A stretch of DNA of 64,000 nucleotides from Streptomyces sp. NBC_01478. GTDB lineage: Bacteria > Actinomycetota > Actinomycetes > Streptomycetales > Streptomycetaceae. A program made the position numbers and the translations under genes. Below the pieces are notes generated by a model. It was not told where the DNA came from. It saw nothing but the letters and a program-made list of their open reading frames with translations, and did not search any database. This document shows, in pieces, positions 47,378-55,155 of this stretch (positions are counted from its first letter, which is position 1; each line of letters opens with the position of its first letter). The stretch lies in NCBI RefSeq assembly GCF_036227225.1, contig NZ_CP109444.1, positions 1,178,001-1,242,000 on the forward strand, given 5' to 3'.

Positions 47378-49054
47378 ATGGCACAGGCCGCCGAAGCCGC
47401 GCGGACCGTCATCATGACCGTGGACGACGATCCGGGAGTTTCCCGTGCCGTCGCCCGTGACCTGCGGCGGCGCTACGGCGAGTCGTACCGGATCGTGCGT
47501 GCGGAGTCCGGCGAGTCCGCGCTGGACGCGTTGCGCGAGCTGAAGCTGCGCGGGGATCTCGTCGCCGTGATCCTGGCGGACTACCGCATGCCGCAGATGA
47601 ACGGCATCGAATTCCTGGAGCAGGCACTCGACGTCTATCCGGGCGCTCGCCGGGTGCTGCTGACCGCGTACGCGGACACGGACGCGGCGATCGACGCGAT
47701 CAACGTCGTGGACCTCGACCACTATCTGCTGAAGCCCTGGGACCCGCCGGAGGAGAAGCTCTACCCGGTCCTGGACGACCTCCTGGAGGCGTGGCGCACC
47801 AGCGACTTCCGGCCCGTGCCCGCCACGAAGGTGGTCGGGCACCGCTGGTCGGCGCGCTCCTCGGACGTGCGGGAGTTCCTGGCCCGCAACCAGGTGCCGT
47901 ACCGCTGGTACTCGGCGGACACCCCGGAGGGGCTGCGGCTGCTGTCCGCCGCCGGGGAGGACGGGCAGCGGCTGCCGCTCGTCATCACCGCCGAGGGGAC
48001 GGTGCTGGTCGAGCCGGAGGCGCCGGAACTGGCCGCGGAGGTGGGGCTCGCGACCACGCCCACGGCCGACTTCTACGACCTCGTCGTCATCGGCGGCGGG
48101 CCCGCCGGGCTCGGCGCGGCCGTGTACGGGGCCTCCGAAGGGCTGCGGACCGTCCTCGTGGAGCGGTCGGCGACCGGTGGGCAGGCCGGGCAGAGTTCGC
48201 GGATCGAGAACTACCTCGGCTTCCCGGACGGTGTGTCCGGGGCCCAACTCACCGAGCGGGCGCGGCGGCAGGCCTCGAAGTTCGGCGCCGAGATCCTCAC
48301 CGCGCGCGAGGTGACGGGTCTTGAGGCCAGCGGCTCGGCGCGGATCGTGCGGTTCGCGGACGGCTCGGCGGTCGCCGCGCACGCCGTGATCCTGGCGACC
48401 GGTGTGTCGTACCGCCAGTTGCAGGCGCCCGGCACGCCCGATCTGACGGGCTGCGGGGTCTACTACGGCTCGGCGCTGACCGAGGCCGCCTCCTGCCAGG
48501 GGCACGACGTGTACATCGTCGGCGGCGCCAACTCGGCGGGGCAGGCGGCGATGTACCTGGCCAAGGGCGCCAAGTCGGTGACCCTGCTGGTGCGCGGTCC
48601 TTCGCTGGCCGCGTCGATGTCGTACTACCTGATCCAGCAGATCAACGACGCGGAGAACATCTCGGTGCGCACCGGCACCGTCGTCGACGCCGCGCACGGC
48701 TCCGACCATCTGGAGCAGCTCACCCTGCGCGACACGGAGAGCGGGACGACCGAACTCGTCGACGCGCAGTGGATGTTCGTGTTCATCGGCGCGGCTCCGC
48801 TGACTGACTGGCTGGACGGCGCGGTGCTGCGCGACGAGCGCGGGTTCATCCTGTCCGGGCCCGACCTCGCTCCGGACGGAAAGCCGCCCGCGGGCTGGGA
48901 GTTGGACCGGTCGCCGTACCACCTGGAGACCAACATTCCCGGCGTGTTCGTGGCGGGCGACGCGCGCGCCGAGTCCGCGAAACGCGTCGCGTCCGCCGTC
49001 GGAGAGGGAGCCATGGCCGTGATGCTCGTCCACCGCTACCTGGAGCAGTCATGA
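47378..49054 (+). CDS. Receiver-domain / Grx-like / thioredoxin-reductase-like fusion flavoprotein
   Basis: This 558-residue protein has three parts. Residues 1-125 are a receiver domain with acidic D16-D18, phosphoacceptor D68 (ILADYRMPQMNG), T96 and K119-P120. Residues about 150-220 look like a glutaredoxin-type fold (VREFLARNQVPYRWYSADT, RLPLVITAEGTVL) with no CxxC. From about residue 227 a thioredoxin-reductase-like domain follows: FAD motif VVIGGGPAGLGAAVYGASEG, ENYLGFPDG, NADP motif VYIVGGANSAGQAAMY and FVAGDARAES. The redox-active CATC is replaced; the region reads GVYYGSALTEAASC. Phosphorylation may control an NAD(P)H-FAD activity. ATG 47378 has GGGAG upstream, and the kinase gene overlaps its stop by 4 nt. 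Confidence 0.93.
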   Translation: MAQAAEAARTVIMTVDDDPGVSRAVARDLRRRYGESYRIVRAESGESALDALRELKLRGDLVAVILADYRMPQMNGIEFLEQALDVYPGARRVLLTAYADTDAAIDAINVVDLDHYLLKPWDPPEEKLYPVLDDLLEAWRTSDFRPVPATKVVGHRWSARSSDVREFLARNQVPYRWYSADTPEGLRLLSAAGEDGQRLPLVITAEGTVLVEPEAPELAAEVGLATTPTADFYDLVVIGGGPAGLGAAVYGASEGLRTVLVERSATGGQAGQSSRIENYLGFPDGVSGAQLTERARRQASKFGAEILTAREVTGLEASGSARIVRFADGSAVAAHAVILATGVSYRQLQAPGTPDLTGCGVYYGSALTEAASCQGHDVYIVGGANSAGQAAMYLAKGAKSVTLLVRGPSLAASMSYYLIQQINDAENISVRTGTVVDAAHGSDHLEQLTLRDTESGTTELVDAQWMFVFIGAAPLTDWLDGAVLRDERGFILSGPDLAPDGKPPAGWELDRSPYHLETNIPGVFVAGDARAESAKRVASAVGEGAMAVMLVHRYLEQS

Positions 49055-50508
49055 GCGGAAAGGTGCTGCCCTGCAGCCCGCAGGAGATCGGCACGCTGTT
49101 CCTGTTCGAGAAGCTGACGCCGGAGCAGCTCGGCCGGCTGTGCTGCGACGGGCAGGTGGAGCAGTTCGAGGCCGGGCCCGTCTACACCGAGGGCGATCCC
49201 GCGACCTGCTTCTACGTGATGATCGAGGGCACCGTGGTGCTGTCGCGCCGCGTCGGCGAGGACGACGTGGAGGTCGCGCGCACCTCGCAGCGCGGGGTGT
49301 ACACGGGCGCGATGCAGGCCTACATCGGGGACCGGGTGCAGCAGGTGTACCTCAACTCGATGCGGGTGACGGAGCCGACGCGGTTCTTCGTGCTGCCCGC
49401 CGAGACGTTCGCGGCCATCATGAGCGAGTGGTTCCCGATGGCGGTCCATCTGCTGGAGGGGCTCTTCTTCGGCCAGAAGAGCAGCCAGTTGGCGATCAGT
49501 CAGCGTGAACGGCTGCTGGCGCTGGGCTCGTTGTCGGCCGGGCTGACGCACGAACTCAACAACCCGGCGGCCGCCGCCGTCCGGGCCACCTCGACGCTGC
49601 GGGAGCGGGTGGCGAAGATGCGGCACAAGCTCCGCGTCATCTCCTCCGGCCCGTACTCGCGCGAGGACCTCGCCAACCTCATCGACATCCAGGAGCGCAC
49701 GGCCGAACGCGTCGCCAAGGCGCAGACGTTGAGCCCGCTGGAGGCCTCGGACCGCGAGGACGAACTCACGGACTGGCTCGACGGCCACGGTGTCACGGAG
49801 TCCTGGCAGATCGCGCCGACGTTCGTGCAGGCCGGTCTGGACGTCGACTGGCTGGACCAGGTCGCGGCGGCCGTGGACGAGGAGATCCTGCCGGGAGCGA
49901 TCGGCTGGCTCAACTACACGGTCGAGACAGAGCTGTTGATGACGGAGATCGAGGACTCGACGACCAGGATCTCGAATCTGGTCGGCGCCGCGAAGCAGTA
50001 CTCGCAGTTGGACCGCGCCCCGTACCAGGTGGCCGATGTGCACGAACTCCTCGACAGCACCCTGCTGATGCTCGGCGGGAAGGTCGGCGACCGCATCAAG
50101 GTCGTCAAGGAGTACGACCGTACGCTCCCGAAGATCCCGGCCTATCCGGCGGAGCTCAACCAGGTGTGGACGAACCTGATCGACAACGCGGTGTCCGCCA
50201 TGAACAGCGCGGGCGGGGAAGGCACGTTGACGGTGCGGACGGCGCTGGTGCGTGATCAGCTCATGGTGGAGTTCCGTGACACGGGGCCCGGTGTGCCGCA
50301 GGAGATCCGGAGTCGTATCTTCGATCCGTTCTTCACCACCAAGCCGGTGGGCGAGGGCACGGGGCTCGGTCTGGACATCTCCTGGCGGATCGTCGTCAAC
50401 AAACACCACGGCACGCTCCAGGTGGAGTCGGTGCCGGGCGACACCCGCTTCCAGGTCCTGCTCCCCCTCACCGCCGTCGACAACGAGACGCCCGAGGAGT
50501 CCGCATGA
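49051..50508 (+). CDS. Cyclic-nucleotide-binding histidine kinase
   Basis: This 485-residue soluble protein has an N-terminal cNMP-binding beta-roll (about residues 15-140: LFLFEKLTPEQLGRLCCDG, YTEGDPATCFYVMIEGTVVLSRR) and a C-terminal kinase. The phospho-acceptor is H167 in SLSAGLTHELNNPAAAAVRA; the ATP-binding motifs are NLIDNAVSAM, DTGPGVP, FDPFFTTK and GTGLGLDIS. There is no membrane segment. Start and stop both sit in 4-nt ATGA overlaps with neighbours, so three proteins are made in step. Its natural partner is the receiver domain of the upstream flavoprotein. Confidence 0.95.
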   Translation: MSGKVLPCSPQEIGTLFLFEKLTPEQLGRLCCDGQVEQFEAGPVYTEGDPATCFYVMIEGTVVLSRRVGEDDVEVARTSQRGVYTGAMQAYIGDRVQQVYLNSMRVTEPTRFFVLPAETFAAIMSEWFPMAVHLLEGLFFGQKSSQLAISQRERLLALGSLSAGLTHELNNPAAAAVRATSTLRERVAKMRHKLRVISSGPYSREDLANLIDIQERTAERVAKAQTLSPLEASDREDELTDWLDGHGVTESWQIAPTFVQAGLDVDWLDQVAAAVDEEILPGAIGWLNYTVETELLMTEIEDSTTRISNLVGAAKQYSQLDRAPYQVADVHELLDSTLLMLGGKVGDRIKVVKEYDRTLPKIPAYPAELNQVWTNLIDNAVSAMNSAGGEGTLTVRTALVRDQLMVEFRDTGPGVPQEIRSRIFDPFFTTKPVGEGTGLGLDISWRIVVNKHHGTLQVESVPGDTRFQVLLPLTAVDNETPEESA

Positions 50509-50855
50509 GCGACATCACCGGAATCGACCCCCAGGTCCCGCCGAGCGGCGCCGGGTGCGTGGAGTGCGACGCGGCCCAGGGCTGGTGGTTCCATCTCCGG
50601 CGGTGCGCGCAGTGCGGTCACATCGGGTGTTGCGACGACTCCCCCGCCAAGCACGCCACGGCCCACTACCAGTCCACGGGACACCCGTTCATCCAGAGCT
50701 ACGAGCCGGGCGAGGACTGGTTCTGGAACTTCACCACCTCCGAGCTGTACGACTCCGGTCCCGAGCTCGCCGCCCCGGTGAGCCACCCGAAGGACCAGCC
50801 GGTGCCGGGTCCCGCGGGCCGCGTGCCGGCGAACTGGGCCGAGACCCTGCGCTGA
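50505..50855 (+). CDS. UBP-type zinc-finger protein
   Basis: This 116-residue protein carries a ubiquitin-protease-type (ZnF_UBP) zinc finger. Candidate ligands are C18, C21, H30, C34, C37, C42, H50, H54 and H60 (GCVECDAAQGWWFHLRRC, CGHIGCCDDSPAKHATAH, STGHPF). The segment GEDWFWNFTTSEL ends the domain. In eukaryotes it binds the C-terminus of free ubiquitin, which bacteria lack, so the ligand here is unknown; binding to a protein C-terminus or to the partner kinase is an inference. It overlaps the kinase stop by 4 nt and ends the operon. Confidence 0.93.
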   Translation: MSDITGIDPQVPPSGAGCVECDAAQGWWFHLRRCAQCGHIGCCDDSPAKHATAHYQSTGHPFIQSYEPGEDWFWNFTTSELYDSGPELAAPVSHPKDQPVPGPAGRVPANWAETLR

Positions 50856-50931
50856 ACCGGCCCGCCGGGCGGGGGCCGTCTCCCGCCCGGCGGCCAGGTG
50901 CGTTGTCGGTGGCGCGTGCCAGGATGGGGGC

Positions 50932-53895
50932 GTGTCGCAATCCGTAGCAGCAGCGCCGCTCATCGGCCGGGACGAGGAAGTCGCCCGCCTCGCCGGTGTG
51001 CTGGAGCGCGCCCGCGCGGGTACGGCGGGGGCGGTGCTGATCGCCGGGGACGCGGGCGTCGGCAAGACCCGGCTCCTGGACGAGATCGCGGGCCGGGCCG
51101 CGGGCGCCGGGACGACGGTCCTCACCGGGCACTGTGTGGACCTCGGTGACGTCGGTCTGCCGTATCTCCCGTTCACCGAGGTCCTCGGGGTCCTCGCCGC
51201 CGACGAGCGCTTCGCCCCCGCGCTGGCCGCGCATCCGGTGGTCGACCGGCTGCTCGGCGCCGGTGCGGACACGGCCCGGGACGCGGGCGGCCGGCTGCGG
51301 CTCTTCGAAGGCATCGCAGGTCTGCTCGCCGACCTCTCCGACATCGCGCCCCTTCTCCTGGTCCTGGAGGACCTGCACTGGGCCGACCAGTCCTCCCGCG
51401 ACCTGCTCCGCTTCCTGCTGAGCCGCGGCATCCTCCAGCGCCCGGCGGGCGGCGCCCCCGCCCACCGCCTCGCGGTGTTCGCGTCGTACCGCGCGGACGA
51501 CCTCCACCGCCGCCATCCCCTACGGCCCCTGCTGGCCGAGCTGGTGCGGCTGCCCGCCGTGGAGCGCCTGGAGCTGCGTCCCATGGGGGACGCGGAGGTC
51601 GCCCGGCTGGTGCGCGCGCTGCGCACGGGTCCGGTGCCGGACGGCACGGTCCGCCGGATCGTCGAGCGCGCCGAGGGGAACGCCTTCTACGCCGAGGAGT
51701 TGCTCGCGGCGACCGACCTGGAGGCGGGCGGGGTGCCGAGCGGTCTCGCCGACGTGCTGCTGATCCGTTTCGAGCAGCTCTCCGACACCGCCCAGCAGGT
51801 GCTGCGCACCGCCGCCGTCGCGGGCCGCCGCGTCGAGTACGACCTGCTGCGGGACGCGGTCCGACTCCCGGAGGACGAGCTGGAGTCGGCGCTGCGCGAG
51901 GCCGTCGAGCGGCAGCTCCTGGTCCCCTGGCACGGCGACACGTACTCCTTCCGGCACGCCCTCGCCCGCGAGGCGGTCTACGCCGACCTGCTGCCCGGCG
52001 AGCGCTCCCGGCTGCACGGCTCGTTCGCCCGCCTCCTCGCCGGACGCGGGCACCCGGCCGAGAGCGCGGCGGAGCGCGCCCACCACTACCGCGAGAGCCA
52101 CGACCTCGCCGAGGCGCTGGCCGCCTCCCTGGAGGCCGCCGACCACGCCCAGCGGGTGGGCGCGCCCGCCGAGGAGCTACGGCATCTCGAAACCGTTCTC
52201 GATCTGTGGTCGTCGGTCGACCCGGGGGCCCGGCCGTCGGGCGAGGGCATCGGCAGTGTGACCCTCACCCTGCGCGCCTCGGCCGCGGCCGCCCACGCCG
52301 GGGACGCGCACCGCGCGGTCTCCCTCACCCGGTCCGCGCTCGCCGGGATCGGCCAGGACACGGACTCCGAGCTGGCCGCCCGGGTGCGGTACACGCTGGC
52401 CGACAATCTCATGGGCGTCGACAGCCTCACGGCCGCGTTCGCCTACAGCAGCGAGGCCCTGGCGATGATCCCCGCCGAACCGCCCTCGCGGACCTGGGTG
52501 TGGGCGGCGGCCACGCATGTGCTGGCGGCGCGTCAGGTCGGCGACGACGAGACCGCCCTGCGGGTTGCCCGCCAGGCCCTGCGCACCGCCGAGGAACTCC
52601 AACTGACCGACGCCCGGGCCGACTTGCTGATCTCGCTGGCGACGCTCGAAAGGGGCGGCCGGCGCACCAGGGAGGGCCGGGAGCGCCTCGCGCAGGCACG
52701 CGAGCTGGCCCGGCAGGCGGGGCACGTGCCCGTGGAGATGCGCGCCCTGTTCCACCTCGCCATCGGCAGCTTCGAGTCCGGCGAGTTGGAGGAGTCGCTG
52801 CCCTGGCTCGCCGAGGGGCTGGACCGGGCCCGTCGCGCCGGACTGCTCTCGTCGCCGTATCCGCTGGAGATGCGCTATCTGCAGCTCCTGGTGCTGTACA
52901 CGCTGGGTCGCTGGGACGAGTGTGTGAAGGCCGCCGCGAGCGACGCGGACGTGCTGCCGCACGCGGGCGGCTTCACCATGGGGCCCGCGCTGTATGTGGC
53001 GCTGGCGCGCGGCGACTTGGAGGCGGCGGAGCGAGCCCGGGCCCTGCTGGACGGGCCGTTCGACTGGATGGCCGCGATGGTGGCGGGCATCGCGCTGATC
53101 GACGCGGGCGCCTTCCGGGGCGATGCGGAGGCGGCCGTGGAGCAGATGCGTACCGCGGTCGCCGCGCTCACCGACGACTCAGGGTGCCGTCCCGATCTCA
53201 CGGTCCGGCTCGCCGCCCTCACCCTGGCCGCGGTCGCCGACCGTGCCGTCGCGCTACGGTCGACCGGCGACGAGGCGGGAGTGCGCCGCTGGACGGACAC
53301 CGCGACGGAACTCGTCGAGCTCGCCCGGTCCGTGGCCGGCGCGGGTGGCGCCGCCCGACCCCAGGGGCCGGAAGGACAGGCGTGGCTGGCCCGCGCCGAG
53401 GCGGAGTGGATACGGGCGGCCGCCGGGCCGGACGCCGAGGCCTGGGGCAAGGCGGTGGCCGCGTTCGGCTACGGCGATGTCTACGAACGGGCGCGCTGCC
53501 AATTCCGGTACGCCGAGGCCCTGTTGGCGGCCGACCGCCGTGAGGAGGCGGCCGCCCAGGCCCGTGCCGCCCGGGAGACGGCGGCCCGGCTCGCCGCCAC
53601 TCCCCTGCTCGCGCGGTTGGACACGCTGATCCGCCGTGGCCGTCTGGGCGACCCGGCGCCGGATGCCGGGGACCGCCCCTCGCCGCTGACGGCCCGCGAG
53701 CGGGACGTGCTGCGGCTGCTGGCGCTGGGCCGCAGCAACCGCCAGATCGGCGAGGAGCTGTTCATCACCGGCAAGACGGCGAGCGTCCACGTCTCCAACA
53801 TCCTCGCGAAGCTGGGCGCCGCGAGCCGTACGGAGGCGGTGGCGATCGCCTACCGCCAGGGTCTGATCACCCCGGAGGCCACGGCGTCCGGCTGA
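50932..53895 (+). CDS. LuxR-family regulator with AAA ATPase (LAL type)
   Basis: This 987-residue protein has an N-terminal NTPase (LIGRDEEVARLAGVLERA; Walker A AGDAGVGKTRLL; Walker B LLLVLEDLHWADQSSRDLL), a long helical, TPR-like central region (about residues 400-880) and a C-terminal LuxR helix-turn-helix (LTARERDVLRLLALGRSNRQIGEELF). LAL proteins activate secondary-metabolite or sugar-use genes on ligand and ATP binding. GTG 50932 is the first start of the frame, 76 nt after the zinc-finger gene; its 3' end is followed by a 15-nt triplicated repeat. The target is not apparent; the GH cluster runs toward it on the other strand. Confidence 0.93.
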   Translation: MSQSVAAAPLIGRDEEVARLAGVLERARAGTAGAVLIAGDAGVGKTRLLDEIAGRAAGAGTTVLTGHCVDLGDVGLPYLPFTEVLGVLAADERFAPALAAHPVVDRLLGAGADTARDAGGRLRLFEGIAGLLADLSDIAPLLLVLEDLHWADQSSRDLLRFLLSRGILQRPAGGAPAHRLAVFASYRADDLHRRHPLRPLLAELVRLPAVERLELRPMGDAEVARLVRALRTGPVPDGTVRRIVERAEGNAFYAEELLAATDLEAGGVPSGLADVLLIRFEQLSDTAQQVLRTAAVAGRRVEYDLLRDAVRLPEDELESALREAVERQLLVPWHGDTYSFRHALAREAVYADLLPGERSRLHGSFARLLAGRGHPAESAAERAHHYRESHDLAEALAASLEAADHAQRVGAPAEELRHLETVLDLWSSVDPGARPSGEGIGSVTLTLRASAAAAHAGDAHRAVSLTRSALAGIGQDTDSELAARVRYTLADNLMGVDSLTAAFAYSSEALAMIPAEPPSRTWVWAAATHVLAARQVGDDETALRVARQALRTAEELQLTDARADLLISLATLERGGRRTREGRERLAQARELARQAGHVPVEMRALFHLAIGSFESGELEESLPWLAEGLDRARRAGLLSSPYPLEMRYLQLLVLYTLGRWDECVKAAASDADVLPHAGGFTMGPALYVALARGDLEAAERARALLDGPFDWMAAMVAGIALIDAGAFRGDAEAAVEQMRTAVAALTDDSGCRPDLTVRLAALTLAAVADRAVALRSTGDEAGVRRWTDTATELVELARSVAGAGGAARPQGPEGQAWLARAEAEWIRAAAGPDAEAWGKAVAAFGYGDVYERARCQFRYAEALLAADRREEAAAQARAARETAARLAATPLLARLDTLIRRGRLGDPAPDAGDRPSPLTARERDVLRLLALGRSNRQIGEELFITGKTASVHVSNILAKLGAASRTEAVAIAYRQGLITPEATASG

Positions 53896-53938
53896 ACCTC
53901 ACTGCCCTGAACCTCACTCGCCCGAGCCTCACTTCCCG
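53894..53938. repeat. Three imperfect 15-bp tandem repeats at a convergent junction
   Basis: GAACCTCACTGCCCT, GAACCTCACTCGCCC and GAGCCTCACTTCCCG follow one another at 53894-53938. The array spans the stop codons of both the luxR-type gene and the SGNH hydrolase gene. It seems to come from local slippage. Confidence 0.75.
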
Positions 53939-55155
53939 CAGTCGAGGCTCTTGAGGTCGACGGCGTCGGCCATGGCCGCCATCCCCTTGTCATTGGGGTG
54001 GATGTGGTCACCGCCGTCGAAGAAGGGGAGCATCCTCTCCTGGTCGTAGGGGCTGCGCAGGATGTGGTCGAAGTCCGTGACGGCGTCCAACTCCCCGCTG
54101 CTCCTGATGAATTGGTTGACCTCCTGGCGTACCGCCTCGCCCGCCGCGTCCCATTCGGGCCAGCCCTTGAACGGTCCGACGGTGGCGCCGACGACACACT
54201 TCCCGGCCGCGTGCGCCCGCTCGATGATCTCGCGGTAGCCGGCGATCAGGTCCTGGGCGGTGACGCCGGAGTGGGCCTTGATGTCGTTGACGCCCTCGAA
54301 GAGGAACACGGTGCGGACGCCGGGCTGGGACAGCACATCGCGCTGCAGCCGGTTGAGGGCGCTCTGCCCGGCGCCGTCGGCGAGGACCTTGTTGCCGGAT
54401 ATCCCCTCGTTGGCCACGCCCTTGACGGCCGTGTCGGACTTCTGGAGCCGTCGGGCCAGGTAGTCGGGCCAGCGCCGGTTCTGGTCCGTGGTGGACGCCC
54501 AGCCGTCCGTGATGGAGTCGCCGAGCGTGACCACCGCGCCGGTGCCCGCGCTCGGCCGTACGGAGACGGCGTCGAGGTAGTACCAGGAGCCGGTGGTGTC
54601 GGTCCAGGCGGTGGCGCCCTCCTCGCCGGTGTGGTCGCCCTGGGTGGCGTACGACGTCTGCATGGCCATGCCGTGGCCGGTCGCCGGGCCCGCCGCGTCC
54701 GGGGAGTGGATGCTGACCACGAGGTTGGTCGCGGCGGGCACCTTGCCGGACAGCGGGTCGCTGTAGGCGACCGCGCCCGCCGGGATCGTGACCGACCGCT
54801 CGCCGCCGAAGGTCAGCCGCCGGTTGGAGCCGGGCACCAGCGCGGCGCCCGTCTTCTGGACCCCGGCGTAGACGCTGTCGAAGGTCAGCGGCCGGTCGCC
54901 GAAGGCGTTGGAGAGCCGGATCCGCAGCTCGCTGCCCGCGACACTGGTGTGCACGATCAGCCGGTAGCCGCGGTCGGCGACGCCGTCGCCCAGGTGGTCG
55001 GCGCTCGCTCCCCAGGTGATGACGGAGCTCGGGTTGTCCACTGCCTTCACCTGCGCCGGTGCCTGGGGTTGTGCGTGAGCGGGTCCGGCCTGGAAGGCGG
55101 CGGCGAACAGGAGGAGTGCGGCCGTACGGCGCAGTCGTGCCCGTCGGGCCGTCAC
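53929..55155 (-). CDS. Secreted SGNH/GDSL hydrolase
   Basis: This 408-residue exported esterase has a signal peptide (RLRRTAALLLFAAAFQAGPAHA), then a beta-rich region of about 150 residues and the SGNH core: nucleophile serine in VVTLGDSITDGW, the glycine/asparagine blocks, LFEGVNDIK, and the DxxH pair in GDHIHPND near the C-terminus. It probably removes acyl or acetyl esters from polysaccharides. GTG 55155 overlaps the GH95 stop by 4 nt (GTGA); the reading frame continues farther upstream inside GH95, which is excluded by the signal peptide. It is last in the apparent GH operon. Confidence 0.92.
   Translation of the reverse strand: MTARRARLRRTAALLLFAAAFQAGPAHAQPQAPAQVKAVDNPSSVITWGASADHLGDGVADRGYRLIVHTSVAGSELRIRLSNAFGDRPLTFDSVYAGVQKTGAALVPGSNRRLTFGGERSVTIPAGAVAYSDPLSGKVPAATNLVVSIHSPDAAGPATGHGMAMQTSYATQGDHTGEEGATAWTDTTGSWYYLDAVSVRPSAGTGAVVTLGDSITDGWASTTDQNRRWPDYLARRLQKSDTAVKGVANEGISGNKVLADGAGQSALNRLQRDVLSQPGVRTVFLFEGVNDIKAHSGVTAQDLIAGYREIIERAHAAGKCVVGATVGPFKGWPEWDAAGEAVRQEVNQFIRSSGELDAVTDFDHILRSPYDQERMLPFFDGGDHIHPNDKGMAAMADAVDLKSLDCGK

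Noticed and set aside
44903..49033. A 1376-codon open frame on the minus strand
   Set aside because: It runs antisense to or across several well-supported genes and its product is Arg/Gly/Val-rich without motifs; it arises from GC-biased codons of the opposite strand.
53894..53938. A CRISPR array
   Set aside because: The repeats are contiguous, only 15 bp and three in number, with no spacers and no cas genes.
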